Below, piece after piece: positions 38,250-47,317 of a stretch of 64,000 bases of DNA. The stretch is from the NCBI RefSeq assembly GCF_014201505.1, contig NZ_JACHEO010000002.1, positions 310,001-374,000 on the forward strand, in the 5' to 3' direction. How positions within the stretch are numbered: the stretch's first letter is position 1; each line of letters begins with the position of its first letter. A model generated the notes under the pieces. The model was not told where the DNA came from and searched no databases. It saw nothing but the letters and a program-made list of their open reading frames with translations. A program made the translations under genes and the position numbers. Source of the DNA: Desulfoprunum benzoelyticum. Its GTDB lineage: Bacteria; Desulfobacterota; Desulfobulbia; Desulfobulbales; Desulfocapsaceae.

Positions 38250-38411
38250 ATGAAGGCGTTGCTTATTCTGCTCTGTTCGGTGGCGATCGGCATCGCCACC
38301 TTCGCCGTCATCGCCAGAAAGTACGGCAGCGACTGCATCCCCTGACTGCTGCTGTATGGATCCGTGGGCACGGGTCTGCTGGCGTTCTGGCTGCTGCAGA
38401 TGATCTTTTAG
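38250..38411 (+). pseudogene. Small two-helix membrane ORF interrupted by in-frame TGA
   Basis: An ORF starting 9 bases after typA (ribosome site GAGGTG) encodes MKALLILLCSVAIGIATFAV and then ARKYGSDCIP before TGA at 38343. The same frame continues for 21 more codons with a second hydrophobic helix (LLLYGSVGTGLLAFWLLQ) to TAG at 38409. Together it would be a 53-residue two-helix membrane protein. Either a Trp codon (TGG) mutated, a sequencing error, or TGA is read through. A 7-bp hairpin (38359-38376) sits 14 bases after the TGA. See the finding. Confidence 0.5.
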
Positions 38412-38430
38412 GCGGTCTTTTTTCCGTCCC

Positions 38431-38862
38431 TCACCTGCCTGCCGCTTTTGCCGCATAGTAGTCGGCAAGGATCAGGGCGTGGTCAAAGGCCAGCTGCGGC
38501 AGATCTGTGCTGGTGCAGAGGGCAACTTTGCCGGCGTCGTCGCCGGCGACCGGATCACCTTCCGCCCTGGCGATGAAGACGGTCGAGGCGCTATGCTGGC
38601 GGGGATCGCGCCCCGGGGCGGAGTAGGTGTGGAACTGCCTGAGGTCGGTGACGGCGAGCCCTGTCTCTTCCTGGGCCTCGCGCCGGGCCGCCTGTTCGTA
38701 GGATTCCCCGTAATCGACAAAACCCCCGGGCAGAGCCCAGCCGTAGGGCGGATTTTTCCGCTCGATCAAGACGATCCTGTCACCGATCTCGATGATGATA
38801 TCGACGGTCGGGATCGGGTTGCGATGGACGGTGATAGGTTGATGGCAGTGGGGGCAGTGCAT
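38431..38862 (-). CDS. NUDIX hydrolase with N-terminal zinc-ribbon-like CPHC
   Basis: A 143-residue NUDIX hydrolase. The box reads [20 protein letters not shown] then ETGL (GX5EX7REUXEEXGU). The N-terminus [13 protein letters not shown] is a short CXXC segment seen in ADP-ribose pyrophosphatase-like NUDIX proteins. The start was chosen for AAGGATG eight bases upstream; another ATG three codons earlier is equally in frame. It may cleave ADP-ribose, NADH or oxidised nucleotides. Confidence 0.88.
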   Translation of the reverse strand: MHCPHCHQPITVHRNPIPTVDIIIEIGDRIVLIERKNPPYGWALPGGFVDYGESYEQAARREAQEETGLAVTDLRQFHTYSAPGRDPRQHSASTVFIARAEGDPVAGDDAGKVALCTSTDLPQLAFDHALILADYYAAKAAGR

Positions 38863-39025
38863 CGTAGTCATCCTTCTTCGGTTCCGAATCAAGCGTTGCC
38901 TGTCATCCTTTCAACGGCGGGAAGGTCCGACGACTCAGGGTGGCGCAGGCCGCCAGCGCCCGGGTTTGTCCTGTCTTCTCATGGCGCCCGTTGTCATTGT
39001 ATTTGAAATTACTCGTAAAATAGAG

Positions 39026-39598
39026 CTACAGGGTGATCAGTTGTCGTATTTCCTGCCAGCTGGTCACTGATCGCAGGTCCTGCCGGCCCTGGTTCCAGGG
39101 CTGAGAAAAGATCAGCGGGGTGATGTTTTCGACCGCCAGCTGGCGGCAGGTCTCAGGGCGATCGTCGACGAAATAGCGGAGGCCGTGTTCGTGGATATAC
39201 CGGGCCTTGTCGTCCGGGTCGCCCATGGCGATCAGGTTGATTGAACGGCTCGCCTTCCCGGAAAAGTGCGCATCAATCCAGTCCCTGGCCGGCTGCAGCA
39301 ATGGGCGAGCGGTGATGATCGTCACCGGGGCGGCGGCCGCGAGCTCGGTCATGACCTCGACCGCCCCCGGCATCGGCAGCAGACCGGTGCCGAGCGAATC
39401 TTCGAGAATGTCGGTAAAGATCCGCTCCACCAGCGGCATCGGGATATCGAGACAATCCTCGACACGGAAGGAGGTGATGTCGGCCAGGGTGAACGAGCAG
39501 TAGTCGTGCTCTTCACAGGCCAGACGGATGAAGGTGGCGGCGGTGTCGGCGATGACGCCGTCCAGATCGAAACCGATCTCGTGGGGGAGGATCTTCAT
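39026..39598 (-). CDS. HAD-superfamily phosphatase (5'-nucleotidase-like)
   Basis: A 190-residue HAD hydrolase. Motif I is GFDLDGVIADT with nucleophile Asp, motif II VTIITARP, and motif IV YFVDDRPETC. The insert between motif I and II (a helical cap) and overall size match 5'(3')-deoxyribonucleotidase-like HADs. It follows the panE-like gene by 12 bases, in one operon. Confidence 0.87.
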   Translation of the reverse strand: MKILPHEIGFDLDGVIADTAATFIRLACEEHDYCSFTLADITSFRVEDCLDIPMPLVERIFTDILEDSLGTGLLPMPGAVEVMTELAAAAPVTIITARPLLQPARDWIDAHFSGKASRSINLIAMGDPDDKARYIHEHGLRYFVDDRPETCRQLAVENITPLIFSQPWNQGRQDLRSVTSWQEIRQLITL

Positions 39599-39610
39599 GG
39601 CGGTTGGTTG

Positions 39611-40564
39611 TCAGTGGGGTGCGGCGTAGCCCGCTTCGATCGCCCTGATCTGCTCGACCAGGCGGAGGTTCTCCGGTGTTTCCAATCCGAGTGATCGCCC
39701 TTCCCTGACGATGGCGCCGTTGATGGCGTCGATTTCCGTCCGTCGCCTGCGCCGCACATCCTGCAGCATCGAGGAGATGTTATCGGCCGTTTTTCTGCAG
39801 ACCTCGACAGTGGCGGAATAGGGATCACCGGTGACGACGATGCCCCCGGCGCGGGCCACCCGCTCGGCCTCGGCCACCGCGGTCCGCATCCGCTCGACGA
39901 TGCCGGGGAGGGTGAGGAGGTCGCCGTTGGCACAGCCATGGATGGCGGTCAGGGCGTTGATGCCGACATTGACGAAAAGTTTGGCCCAGAGGCGATGAAG
40001 GATGTCGTCGGTCATGGTCGTGGTCAGTCCACCGCGGCTGCAGATCGCCGCCGTCTGGTGGAGGAGCGTGGTGCTATGGGCATCGGCCGGCGATGGGAAG
40101 CCGAGAAACGTGGCCCCGTGACCGGCGTGGCGGACATGGCCCGGGTTCAGCAGTGTCGCTCCTTCCGTCGTCGTGCCGTAGGCGATGGCCGCTTCGCCGG
40201 CTGCGTCACCGCAGTCGAGGTGGGCGATCCCGTTCTGCAGGAAGAGAAGGACTGTCCCCTCGGTTAGGAGAGGCCGGCAGGATGCAAGGCTCGCGAGGAC
40301 ATCGTAGGACTTGACGCAGAGGATGACGACATCGGCCGGTCCGGCGGTCTCCGGATCCGCCGTCACGGGAATCGGGAAACGGCGGCGATTCCCATCCAGT
40401 TCGCAGCAGATGCCCTGGCGGTTGAGGAGGTCGGCACGGTTGCGATCGTGGTCAAGCACTGACAGCCGGGATCCGGTTCCTTCCATTCCCCTGCTGAGGG
40501 CGGCGACAACAAGGCAGCCAAGTGCGCCCGGTCCGACGACAAGGAGGTGGATGTCCGGTCGCAT
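39611..40564 (-). CDS. panE: 2-dehydropantoate 2-reductase (ketopantoate reductase)
   Basis: A 317-residue PanE/ApbA-family NADPH-dependent reductase. The nucleotide-binding start is LLVVGPGALGCLVVAALS; the catalytic Lys is in LWAKLFVNVGINALTA; the C-terminal block SSMLQDVRRRRRTEIDAIN is diagnostic. The enzyme makes D-pantoate for coenzyme A. It sits in a three-gene minus-strand cluster with a 5-base gap upstream. Related family members reduce other 2-oxo acids, so the assignment is probable. Confidence 0.88.
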   Translation of the reverse strand: MRPDIHLLVVGPGALGCLVVAALSRGMEGTGSRLSVLDHDRNRADLLNRQGICCELDGNRRRFPIPVTADPETAGPADVVILCVKSYDVLASLASCRPLLTEGTVLLFLQNGIAHLDCGDAAGEAAIAYGTTTEGATLLNPGHVRHAGHGATFLGFPSPADAHSTTLLHQTAAICSRGGLTTTMTDDILHRLWAKLFVNVGINALTAIHGCANGDLLTLPGIVERMRTAVAEAERVARAGGIVVTGDPYSATVEVCRKTADNISSMLQDVRRRRRTEIDAINGAIVREGRSLGLETPENLRLVEQIRAIEAGYAAPH

Positions 40565-40569
40565 AGCTG

Positions 40570-41394
40570 TCAGGGGAGGAATTTTGCATCCTCGACGATT
40601 GCGGCATAAGCGTAGCCGGCTCCAAAGTCCTTGTCGGCAACCATTGTTCCTTCAGCGGTGACGACCGTCCCCTCGGTCGGGGTTGCGGCGGTGGTGACGA
40701 CGAGGTCGTGGGTGTTGGTCAACGGGTCGCCGGAACCGTCCTGCAGGTGGACCCAGTTGCGGCCCATGATGTTCATGTTGATCTTCATGACCTTGCCCTG
40801 TACCCGTACGGTTTTGCCGTTCAAGTCCTTGGCTTTGAGGAATATTTCGTGCACCGTGTATCCATTGGGGCCACTGGCCTTGTCGACCGCGATTTCAGCG
40901 AAGGGGACGACAGCCCCGCCACTGCCTCCGGAAGTCGACGCCGGCGGCGCTTCGGCGGTTTTTTCGGCCTCGACCGCCGAGGCGAACGAGCCTTTGTCGC
41001 CGGCTGGCGCTGACGTCGCCGGGCCGGTCTTGTCCCCGGCGGGATTGCCGTCAAGACCGGGTGAGAAAACGAGGGCGGCAAAGGTTCGGTCCAGAGTTTT
41101 GCTGTGAAAATCCTTCATCGTCATCCCCGCCTGGTAGCTTACGGTTTGGCCGGTCTTGACGGTCGTCTCGGGGATGGCCACCCAGGTTTTGTCCTTGCCG
41201 GACTCGACCAGCAGGTAGGTATATCCTCCCGAATTCATTGTCTCGATGATCTTGCCTTGGCCGGCGGCGCCGCTTCCGGCGTCGGTTGAGGGAGTCGCCG
41301 CTGTGGCCATGCCGGCGAGGGCGAGGGTCAGGAGGACAAAAAAAGTGCACACCGAAATACGTTTGCCGTGGAAAAGTTGTCTCATTGCGTTCAT
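40570..41394 (-). CDS. Secreted NrfJ-like plus OB-fold domain protein
   Basis: A 274-residue exported protein (signal peptide to about residue 32, ALAGMATAA). The first domain (GKIIETMNSGGYTYLLVESG, KTWVAIPETTVKTGQTVSY) looks like the NrfJ-type domain found next to cytochrome nitrite reductase genes. A Gly/Ala/Pro linker follows, then an OB-fold-like domain (NGKTVRVQGKVMKINMNIMG, NWVHLQDGSGD, VVTAEGTM). Two copies of a similar SH3/OB-type unit could be meant. It is the first gene of the panE cluster. Function unknown. Confidence 0.75.
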   Translation of the reverse strand: MNAMRQLFHGKRISVCTFFVLLTLALAGMATAATPSTDAGSGAAGQGKIIETMNSGGYTYLLVESGKDKTWVAIPETTVKTGQTVSYQAGMTMKDFHSKTLDRTFAALVFSPGLDGNPAGDKTGPATSAPAGDKGSFASAVEAEKTAEAPPASTSGGSGGAVVPFAEIAVDKASGPNGYTVHEIFLKAKDLNGKTVRVQGKVMKINMNIMGRNWVHLQDGSGDPLTNTHDLVVTTAATPTEGTVVTAEGTMVADKDFGAGYAYAAIVEDAKFLP

Positions 41395-41424
41395 CGTGGA
41401 TATGAAAAGAAGAATGGTTGTACC

Positions 41425-41979
41425 TTACTCATCATCATGTTCGATGAGGAAGGCGATATGTTCGAGCAGGGTCCTGGCCCAGATTTCATATGCCTGGGGG
41501 GTCAGATGGACACCGTCTTCTTGAAACAGGTCTGCGTCCGACTGGATGAACTTGGAGCAGACATCGAGATAGCAGCTGCCCGTCTGCATCGTCATCGCTT
41601 TGATATCAGCGTTGATCGTGGCAATCTCCGCAATGCTTGGAAAAAATCGCCGCATCGGCAGGAGACTGGTGACGATGATCTCGGCGGCTGGAAAATCCCC
41701 GCTGAGTTGGACGACTATACGACGCAGGCAGTCGACGAAATCGAGCTGCCCCTCGAGGGCGTCGTTGGTGCCGATCATGATCAGTATGGCGGCCGGCGAT
41801 CCCACGTGCTCGCTCAGATCCGGCAGGGAGGCGAGGAGATCGAAGGCGGTGGCGCCGGGAACGCCGTAGTTCAATACCTTGCAGAAAGGTATCCGACGCT
41901 GCCAGTTATTGTCGGCGACGAGAGAATCACCGAGAAGGAGGAAGCTGCCGGTTGCGGCCTGACTGGTTCGGGTGAACAT
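41425..41979 (-). CDS. SGNH/GDSL hydrolase
   Basis: A 184-residue SGNH hydrolase. Block I is LLLGDSLVADNNW (Ser), the Gly block NYGVPGATAFDLL, block III IMIGTNDALEG and block V EDGVHLTPQAY (Asp and His). No signal peptide is obvious, so it may be cytoplasmic. It ends 30 bases before the NrfJ-like gene start on the same strand. Confidence 0.87.
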   Translation of the reverse strand: MFTRTSQAATGSFLLLGDSLVADNNWQRRIPFCKVLNYGVPGATAFDLLASLPDLSEHVGSPAAILIMIGTNDALEGQLDFVDCLRRIVVQLSGDFPAAEIIVTSLLPMRRFFPSIAEIATINADIKAMTMQTGSCYLDVCSKFIQSDADLFQEDGVHLTPQAYEIWARTLLEHIAFLIEHDDE

Positions 41980-42126
41980 GTCGGTGTCGACAATATGCTA
42001 CTATTATTGAAAAAATAATATTTGACGAGAAATAACACACCGCACTACATTACCATGCTCGTCAGTTTCCCGCCAAAGGTTTTCTCGCCTCCCTGACGGG
42101 ATGGGGGGCAGCTGCCGAGACCGCAG

Positions 42127-44250
42127 TCACGTTCCGGGCCTGGACTGCAGCACCACGACCGACTGGGGAAGTACGGCGAGAACCTGGCCGCTGTCGAGAG
42201 GCGGATGGAGACCGGGATCGACAAAGTCGTCCGGTGCGGCGGCGGAGGTGTCGATGATCCGGAACCAGGCACGACCGACGGTGTCTTCGGGGGGGCCGGG
42301 GAGGGTGAAAGACAGTGTTTCCTCGCGACTGCCGTTGATCATGATGAAAAAATCATCGTCGCGGATCATGCCCTGCCGTCGGCCATGAAGGAGAAAGGCG
42401 AGCCCATGACAGTCCGGGGCCCAGTTCGGTTGCCCGGGTTCGAGGTACTGCCAGGTAATTTCCGGGGCATGGTCGGTTTCCGGATCTGCTTCGTGGTGGC
42501 GGAAAAATTCCTCACGTCTGAAGACCGGATGCTTCTTTCGCAGATCAATGCAGCGCCGGAAAAACCGGAGCAGATCTTTGTTTTTGTGGGCGAGACTCCA
42601 GTCGATCCAGCCGATCCGGTTGTCCTGGCACCAGGCGTTGTTGTTTCCCTGCTGGCTACGGCCGAACTCGTCGCCGGCAGTGATCATCGGAATCCCCTGG
42701 GACAGGAGAAGGATGGTCGCCATGCTCCGCATGCGCCGGAAACGGAGCTTCCGGACCGGCCGCGGGCCAGGGTCGCCCTCGAAACCGCTGTTCCAGCTGA
42801 GGTTGTGATTTTCGCCATCACGATTGTCCTCGCCGTTGGCCCGATTCCGCTTCTTCTCGTAGCTCACCAGGTCGTACAGGGTGAAGCCGTCATGGCTGGT
42901 GATGAAGTTGATCGAGCTCAAGGGGCTGCGACAGCTGGTTTGATACAGGTCGGAACTGCCGGCGATGCGGGTGGCGAGCCGGGTGACCATGTCGTCATGA
43001 CCGGCCATGAAGGCTCGGACGTCATCACGAAAGCGGCCGTTCCACTCGGCCCAGCGACTGTCGGTGGAAAAGGAGCCGACCTGGTACAGACCGGCGGCAT
43101 CCCAGGCCTCGGCGATGATTTTGGTATCTCTGAGTACCGGGTCTTCGGCGATCATCTCGATCACCGGCGGGTTGGCGAGGACCTGGCCGGTACGGTCCCG
43201 GCCGAGGATCGAGGCGAGATCGAAACGGAATCCGTCGACGTGCATCTCGATGACCCAGAAGCGAAGGGCATCGCGGATCAGGCTCCGGACCACCGGGTGA
43301 TTGCAGTTGAGGGTGTTGCCGCAGCCTGAGAAGTTGAGATAGGTCCGGTTTTCCTGGTCGAGAAGATAGTAGATGGGGTTGTCGATGCCGCGGAAGCTGC
43401 TCGTCGGGCCGTCGTATCCTCCTTCGCCGGTATGGTTGAAGACGATATCGAGGAAGACCTCGATTCCGGCCTGGTGCAGGCTTTTGACCATTGATTTGAA
43501 TTCATTGACATGGTTGCCGCAATCGGCGGCGTACCCCGATTTGAGCGCGAAGAAGGAAACCGGATTGTAGCCCCAGAAGTTTTTCAGTGGTTCGGAACTG
43601 TCGGGATCGTGGAAGACGATATCGTTCTCATCGAATTCCGTCACCGGCATCAGTTCGACGGCGGTGATGCCGAGGGCCTTCAGATACGGAATTTTGTCGA
43701 CGATCCCGAGATAGGTGCCGGGGTGGGAAACGCCGGCACTGGGGTGCCGGGTGAACCCCCGTGGGTGGAGTTCGTAGACCACTGTTTCCGGCAACGGCGT
43801 TTTCAGGGGCCGGTCCCCTTCCCAGTCGAAATCCTGCCTGGCCGGGGTGCTGCAGGACGGGGCCCTGCCGTAGGCACATTTTTCTCCCCATTTTCTCGGC
43901 AGAAGGCGGGGGCACAACGGATCGATGAGGAGGGTGTCGGGATCGTAGATAAGCCCGTTATGCGCCGGTGAAAAAGTCCCGTCCATGCGATAGCCATAGG
44001 TGAACTGGTCCAGAGCGGTTTCGAGCCTGATATGCCAGATGTCACCGGTCCTGTTTTCATCGGGATGCAACGGGATTTCATGGCGATCGTTCGTGGCCCC
44101 GGTAGCTGAGGTGAAATCGATGACGAGGACCACCCCGGCGGCGTGGCGGCTGAACACCGCGAAATTGTATCCTCCCTCTGGAGAAGGTGAAACACCCAGC
44201 GGAACCGGGCTGCCTCTTTTTTTTCGAAAAGGGGGAGGAAGACTGGACAT
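42127..44250 (-). CDS. glgX: Glycogen debranching enzyme GlgX (isoamylase type)
   Basis: A 707-residue isoamylase/GlgX-type enzyme. The N-terminal CBM48-like domain (GGYNFAVFSRHAAGVVLVI) precedes a GH13 barrel with DIVFNHTGEGG, VDGFRFDLASILG (nucleophile Asp), IIAEAWDAAGLYQ (acid Glu) and NFITSHDGFTLYDLV. GDEFGRSQQGNNNAWCQDN is typical of isoamylases. It hydrolyses alpha-1,6 branches in glycogen. No other glycogen genes lie next to it here. It is divergent from a DUF1566 gene. Confidence 0.94.
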   Translation of the reverse strand: MSSLPPPFRKKRGSPVPLGVSPSPEGGYNFAVFSRHAAGVVLVIDFTSATGATNDRHEIPLHPDENRTGDIWHIRLETALDQFTYGYRMDGTFSPAHNGLIYDPDTLLIDPLCPRLLPRKWGEKCAYGRAPSCSTPARQDFDWEGDRPLKTPLPETVVYELHPRGFTRHPSAGVSHPGTYLGIVDKIPYLKALGITAVELMPVTEFDENDIVFHDPDSSEPLKNFWGYNPVSFFALKSGYAADCGNHVNEFKSMVKSLHQAGIEVFLDIVFNHTGEGGYDGPTSSFRGIDNPIYYLLDQENRTYLNFSGCGNTLNCNHPVVRSLIRDALRFWVIEMHVDGFRFDLASILGRDRTGQVLANPPVIEMIAEDPVLRDTKIIAEAWDAAGLYQVGSFSTDSRWAEWNGRFRDDVRAFMAGHDDMVTRLATRIAGSSDLYQTSCRSPLSSINFITSHDGFTLYDLVSYEKKRNRANGEDNRDGENHNLSWNSGFEGDPGPRPVRKLRFRRMRSMATILLLSQGIPMITAGDEFGRSQQGNNNAWCQDNRIGWIDWSLAHKNKDLLRFFRRCIDLRKKHPVFRREEFFRHHEADPETDHAPEITWQYLEPGQPNWAPDCHGLAFLLHGRRQGMIRDDDFFIMINGSREETLSFTLPGPPEDTVGRAWFRIIDTSAAAPDDFVDPGLHPPLDSGQVLAVLPQSVVVLQSRPGT

Positions 44251-44403
44251 ATATGATAATTATTCCTATTATTAAGAAATGCAGAGGACCGGAAAAGTGC
44301 GCGCGCTGGAAGTGCTCCTGCATCATACACTACAATATGCTTTGGAATAAAGTATTTCAGAAGGACGGCGCTCCTGATGGAATCACACAGTGGAGAAAAT
44401 ACC

Positions 44404-45345
44404 ATGGGAACGTTTCATCGACTGCAGTTCGGCCAGCGAACGATCAGCTCCATCGACTGGGAGATGAGCCCGGATCTCAGTTTCGGCACCTACGAGTCCT
44501 GGGGTGGAAGGGAGAGGGTGCGCAATAACAAGGAATTTGTGTATTATTTCTTCATCGACAACTGGGGAGAAGAACCGAAACTGTGCCTGATGGAGCGAGC
44601 CGTCAAACATGCGAGAATTATCGCTGAAATCAAGGCTCCGGCGGAACTGGTGAGGAGATGCGTCGAAGGCCAGGGGCTTTCCTCGCGCTTCGAAAAGAGC
44701 TACGCCATCAATGACCAGGTCAGGCAGTGGCTGGTAGAGAATGTCCTTGAAGGCGGGGATGGGTCGCTGATTGTCCCGGTGGAGGAAAAAGTCGATATTG
44801 AGGACATGGGCCCTGCGCTGCCGTCTCGTTCGGCGGTCGACAGGCTGCAAGATATGATCATGCTGCCCGCCGTTGCTCTGGATATCAGGGATGAAGAGGC
44901 TGCTGCCATCGTCAGAAGGTGGAATTTTTATGATGCCGATCTCAATGGGCGGGGCCGGTTCGACAATCTGCTCGTTGATGGCGATGACGGCCGGATCGCG
45001 ATCGACCTGCGGACTTCGTTGATGTGGCAGCGGCAAGGGTTCGATATCGCTTCCTATCGGATGATACAGAAGAGTGTGGACGAGGCCAATGAACAGGGGC
45101 TTGCCGGCTTCCATGATTGGCGTTTGCCGACCCTCGAGGAAGCGATGTCGCTGATGGAACCGCAACGGAATGACAAGGGCCTCCATCTCCACCCCTGTTT
45201 TTCGCGGGAGCAACCGTTCATTTTTGTCGCCGCCCGGAGAAAGCCGAGTGGGCACTGGTTTGTCGATTACAAGCAGGGGCGCTGTTTCTGGTCATCCGCG
45301 ACCATCCCCGGCGGCTTTGGCAGGCTCGTACGCTCGCTGGATTGA
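44404..45345 (+). CDS. DUF1566-domain protein
   Basis: A 313-residue protein. The C-terminal part (residues about 195-313) is a DUF1566-type (Lcl C-terminal) domain: IAIDLRTSLMWQRQGFD, LAGFHDWRLPTLEEAMSLM and GRCFWSSATIPGGFG. The N-terminal half (GTFHRLQFGQRTISSIDWEM, then a helical region) is not recognised. I chose the ATG behind TGGAG; another ATG nine codons upstream lies behind AAGGA at a poor distance. No signal peptide is seen, unlike many DUF1566 proteins that are exported. Confidence 0.75.
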   Translation: MGTFHRLQFGQRTISSIDWEMSPDLSFGTYESWGGRERVRNNKEFVYYFFIDNWGEEPKLCLMERAVKHARIIAEIKAPAELVRRCVEGQGLSSRFEKSYAINDQVRQWLVENVLEGGDGSLIVPVEEKVDIEDMGPALPSRSAVDRLQDMIMLPAVALDIRDEEAAAIVRRWNFYDADLNGRGRFDNLLVDGDDGRIAIDLRTSLMWQRQGFDIASYRMIQKSVDEANEQGLAGFHDWRLPTLEEAMSLMEPQRNDKGLHLHPCFSREQPFIFVAARRKPSGHWFVDYKQGRCFWSSATIPGGFGRLVRSLD

Positions 45346-45548
45346 GAGTGTGCAGCCGTGGGGAGAGAGGTGACTGGGGTTGGCCAATACATTCTCTCGC
45401 CTCCCTGCAAACAATACAGGCGGTGTTTCCGCTGCCCGGTGGCGGTTTCTGATACGGTGATCCTGGTTGTTTTCGTTCCCAGGATTGGGTATGAATGATG
45501 AAGGATTGGAAAAGAAGCCGCTGCAGGTGTTTTTGTCTCATACCTTTT

Positions 45549-45598
45549 GCGGTAGGCCGTATACCGCTGTAGCGGCAGGTTCGGAGATACGGTTTTTT
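45549..45598 (+). promoter_or_regulatory. Attenuator-like leader with competing hairpins before response-regulator gene
   Basis: A terminator-like structure (outer CCGTAT 45557-45562 with ATACGG 45587-45592, inner CCGCT-GT-AGCGG 45564-45575) is followed by T6 at 45593-45598, only 17 bases before the gene. An alternative hairpin GCGGTA (45549-45554) with TACCGC (45562-45567) would use the same bases and break it. Both cannot form together. Confidence 0.5.
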
Positions 45599-45614
45599 AC
45601 CGGAATGGAATAGA

Positions 45615-46010
45615 ATGCAACACATATTGATTATCGATGATGAAGAAACATCTCTTGATATTCTCCGACAGATTCTGGAGATCGACGGCTATGACGTCGT
45701 CGAGGCCAGGAATGGGCAGGAAGGGATCGAGATATTTAGAAAACAACCTTTCGATCTCGTCATTACCGATCTGGTCATGCCGGTGAAGGACGGATTGAAA
45801 ACCATTCTCGAACTGCGTCAGACCGATCCCGATATTCCAGTCATCGCCATCTCCGGCGGAGGAGTCATCGACAAGGAGAGATATCTCAGTGTGGCCGGAT
45901 ATATCGATCGGGTAACGACCCTGCCGAAACCGTTCAACCGCCTTGATCTGGTGGATGCCGTCCATCGGCTGATCAAGCCGGTATCTACCTCAAATACCCT
46001 GCCTGCCTGA
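45615..46010 (+). CDS. Single-domain response regulator (CheY-like)
   Basis: A 131-residue stand-alone receiver with complete pocket: acidic pair D8-D9, phospho-acceptor D52 (LVITDLVMPVKDG), S80 region (IAISGG) and K105 (TLPKPF). No output domain. It probably relays phosphate or binds a partner protein. No histidine kinase gene is next to it. The leader carries an attenuator-like structure. Confidence 0.92.
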   Translation: MQHILIIDDEETSLDILRQILEIDGYDVVEARNGQEGIEIFRKQPFDLVITDLVMPVKDGLKTILELRQTDPDIPVIAISGGGVIDKERYLSVAGYIDRVTTLPKPFNRLDLVDAVHRLIKPVSTSNTLPA

Positions 46011-46047
46011 AGATTTCCCGGGGGCGGGCCTGCTTGGATACGGAACT

Positions 46048-47013
46048 ATGGAGCTGATGAAGGAAGAGAACGGAAAATTGAAGATCGGTGTCAGTGCCTG
46101 TCTTCTCGGCCAAAAAGTTCGCTATGATGGCGGGCACCAGCTCAATCACTTCATCCGTGATATCCTGGGGCAACACATGGAGCTCGTGCCGGTATGTCCC
46201 GAGGTGGAATGCGGTATGCCGGTGCCGAGAGAGGCGATGCGTCTCATAGGTGATACGGACAACCCCAGGCTCATTACCCGCCGGACCGGAATCGATCATA
46301 CCGAAACGATGTCGACTTGGGCGGAGGCAAGGGTTCGGCAGTTGGAGAGCGAAGGACTCTGCGGCTTCATCTTCAAGAAAGGCTCGCCGAGCAGCGGCCT
46401 TTTCCGAGTCAAGGTCTACAGTCAGGATGGAGTGCCCCACGGTGCCGGAGTCGGCATGTTTGCCCGGACTTTCGTGCGTCATTTCCCCCTGCTGCCGGTC
46501 GAGGAGGATGGGCGGCTCAATGATGACCGGTTGCGAGAGAACTTTATCGAGAGCGTCTTCGTCCACCGCCATTTCCGCGACCTGGTCGCCGGGTCGTCCG
46601 GCAGAGGGGCGCTCGTCGACTTTCATGCCCGGCACAAGCTGCTCCTTCTTGCTCACAGCCAGGAACACTATCGCCGAATGGGCCGATTCGTGGCTGACCT
46701 GCCGGCAGACCTGCAGGAGGCGTATCGGGAATACGGCGTCCTTCTTGCCGAGACATTGCGAGTTCTGACCACACCGAAAAAGCATTGCAATGTTCTGCAG
46801 CATGCTCTTGGCTATTTCAAAAAAGATCTGTCGGCGGATGAGAAACAGGAGATGCTGGAGGTCATCGATGCATACCGCAACGGCGACGTGCCGTTGATCG
46901 TCCCGATCACCCTGCTCAATCATTTCGTCCGCAAATACAACCAGCCCTATCTGCGGCAGCAGTACTATCTCCACCCGCATCCCCTCGATCTCCGCCTTCG
47001 CAGTTACATTTAG
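46048..47013 (+). CDS. DUF523 (TudS thiouracil desulfurase-like) plus DUF1722 protein
   Basis: A 321-residue protein. The N-terminal half is DUF523, now known as TudS-type [4Fe-4S] desulfidase: KIGVSACLLGQKVRYDGGH, VCPEVECGMPVPREAMRL and FKKGSPSSGL hold the three cluster cysteines (C at SAC, CPEVEC). The C-terminal half is DUF1722 (YbgA-like): RHKLLLLAHSQEHYRRMGR and LNHFVRKYNQPYLRQQYYLH. The fused form is widespread. It may desulfurate thio-nucleobases. Confidence 0.9.
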   Translation: MELMKEENGKLKIGVSACLLGQKVRYDGGHQLNHFIRDILGQHMELVPVCPEVECGMPVPREAMRLIGDTDNPRLITRRTGIDHTETMSTWAEARVRQLESEGLCGFIFKKGSPSSGLFRVKVYSQDGVPHGAGVGMFARTFVRHFPLLPVEEDGRLNDDRLRENFIESVFVHRHFRDLVAGSSGRGALVDFHARHKLLLLAHSQEHYRRMGRFVADLPADLQEAYREYGVLLAETLRVLTTPKKHCNVLQHALGYFKKDLSADEKQEMLEVIDAYRNGDVPLIVPITLLNHFVRKYNQPYLRQQYYLHPHPLDLRLRSYI

Positions 47014-47317
47014 GAGCCGTTACGGAATAACCATTACCTGTTCAGCCGATTCGTTACGGTCTCTTCTGCCGGTAACGACGCTTCGCTGGTACGATTGATT
47101 CCATACAACGGCTTAGCCGTTCCATCCATCACCCCGGGACGCAGTCCGTTCGAGCGTGAACGCTGCCCCGAAGATCAGGGTTGGGGGCGAGGGAATTGCC
47201 GGCCCTTCGGGCGTCGGGTTTTTCCTGAAAATGACAGGAATGCCGGGATTATGGCGGTGCGGCGGCGGTTCGGGAATGATCGGCTGCCTTCAGGATGACT
47301 GGGATCGACGATGGGGA
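47014..47317. other. 304-base convergent intergenic region with palindrome and terminator-like hairpin
   Basis: No gene is seen. AACGGCT-T-AGCCGTT (47107-47121) is a perfect palindrome. GCCC-TTC-GGGC (47202-47212) with flanking CCG/CGG and then GTTTTT at 47218-47223 looks like a terminator for the TudS-type gene. GTTACGG occurs twice near 47020 and 47053. Confidence 0.45.

Noticed and set aside
42205-43329. Long plus-strand frame antisense to glgX
   Set aside because: No recognisable domain, and its composition is that expected from the reverse of a GC-rich coding gene with clear GH13 motifs.
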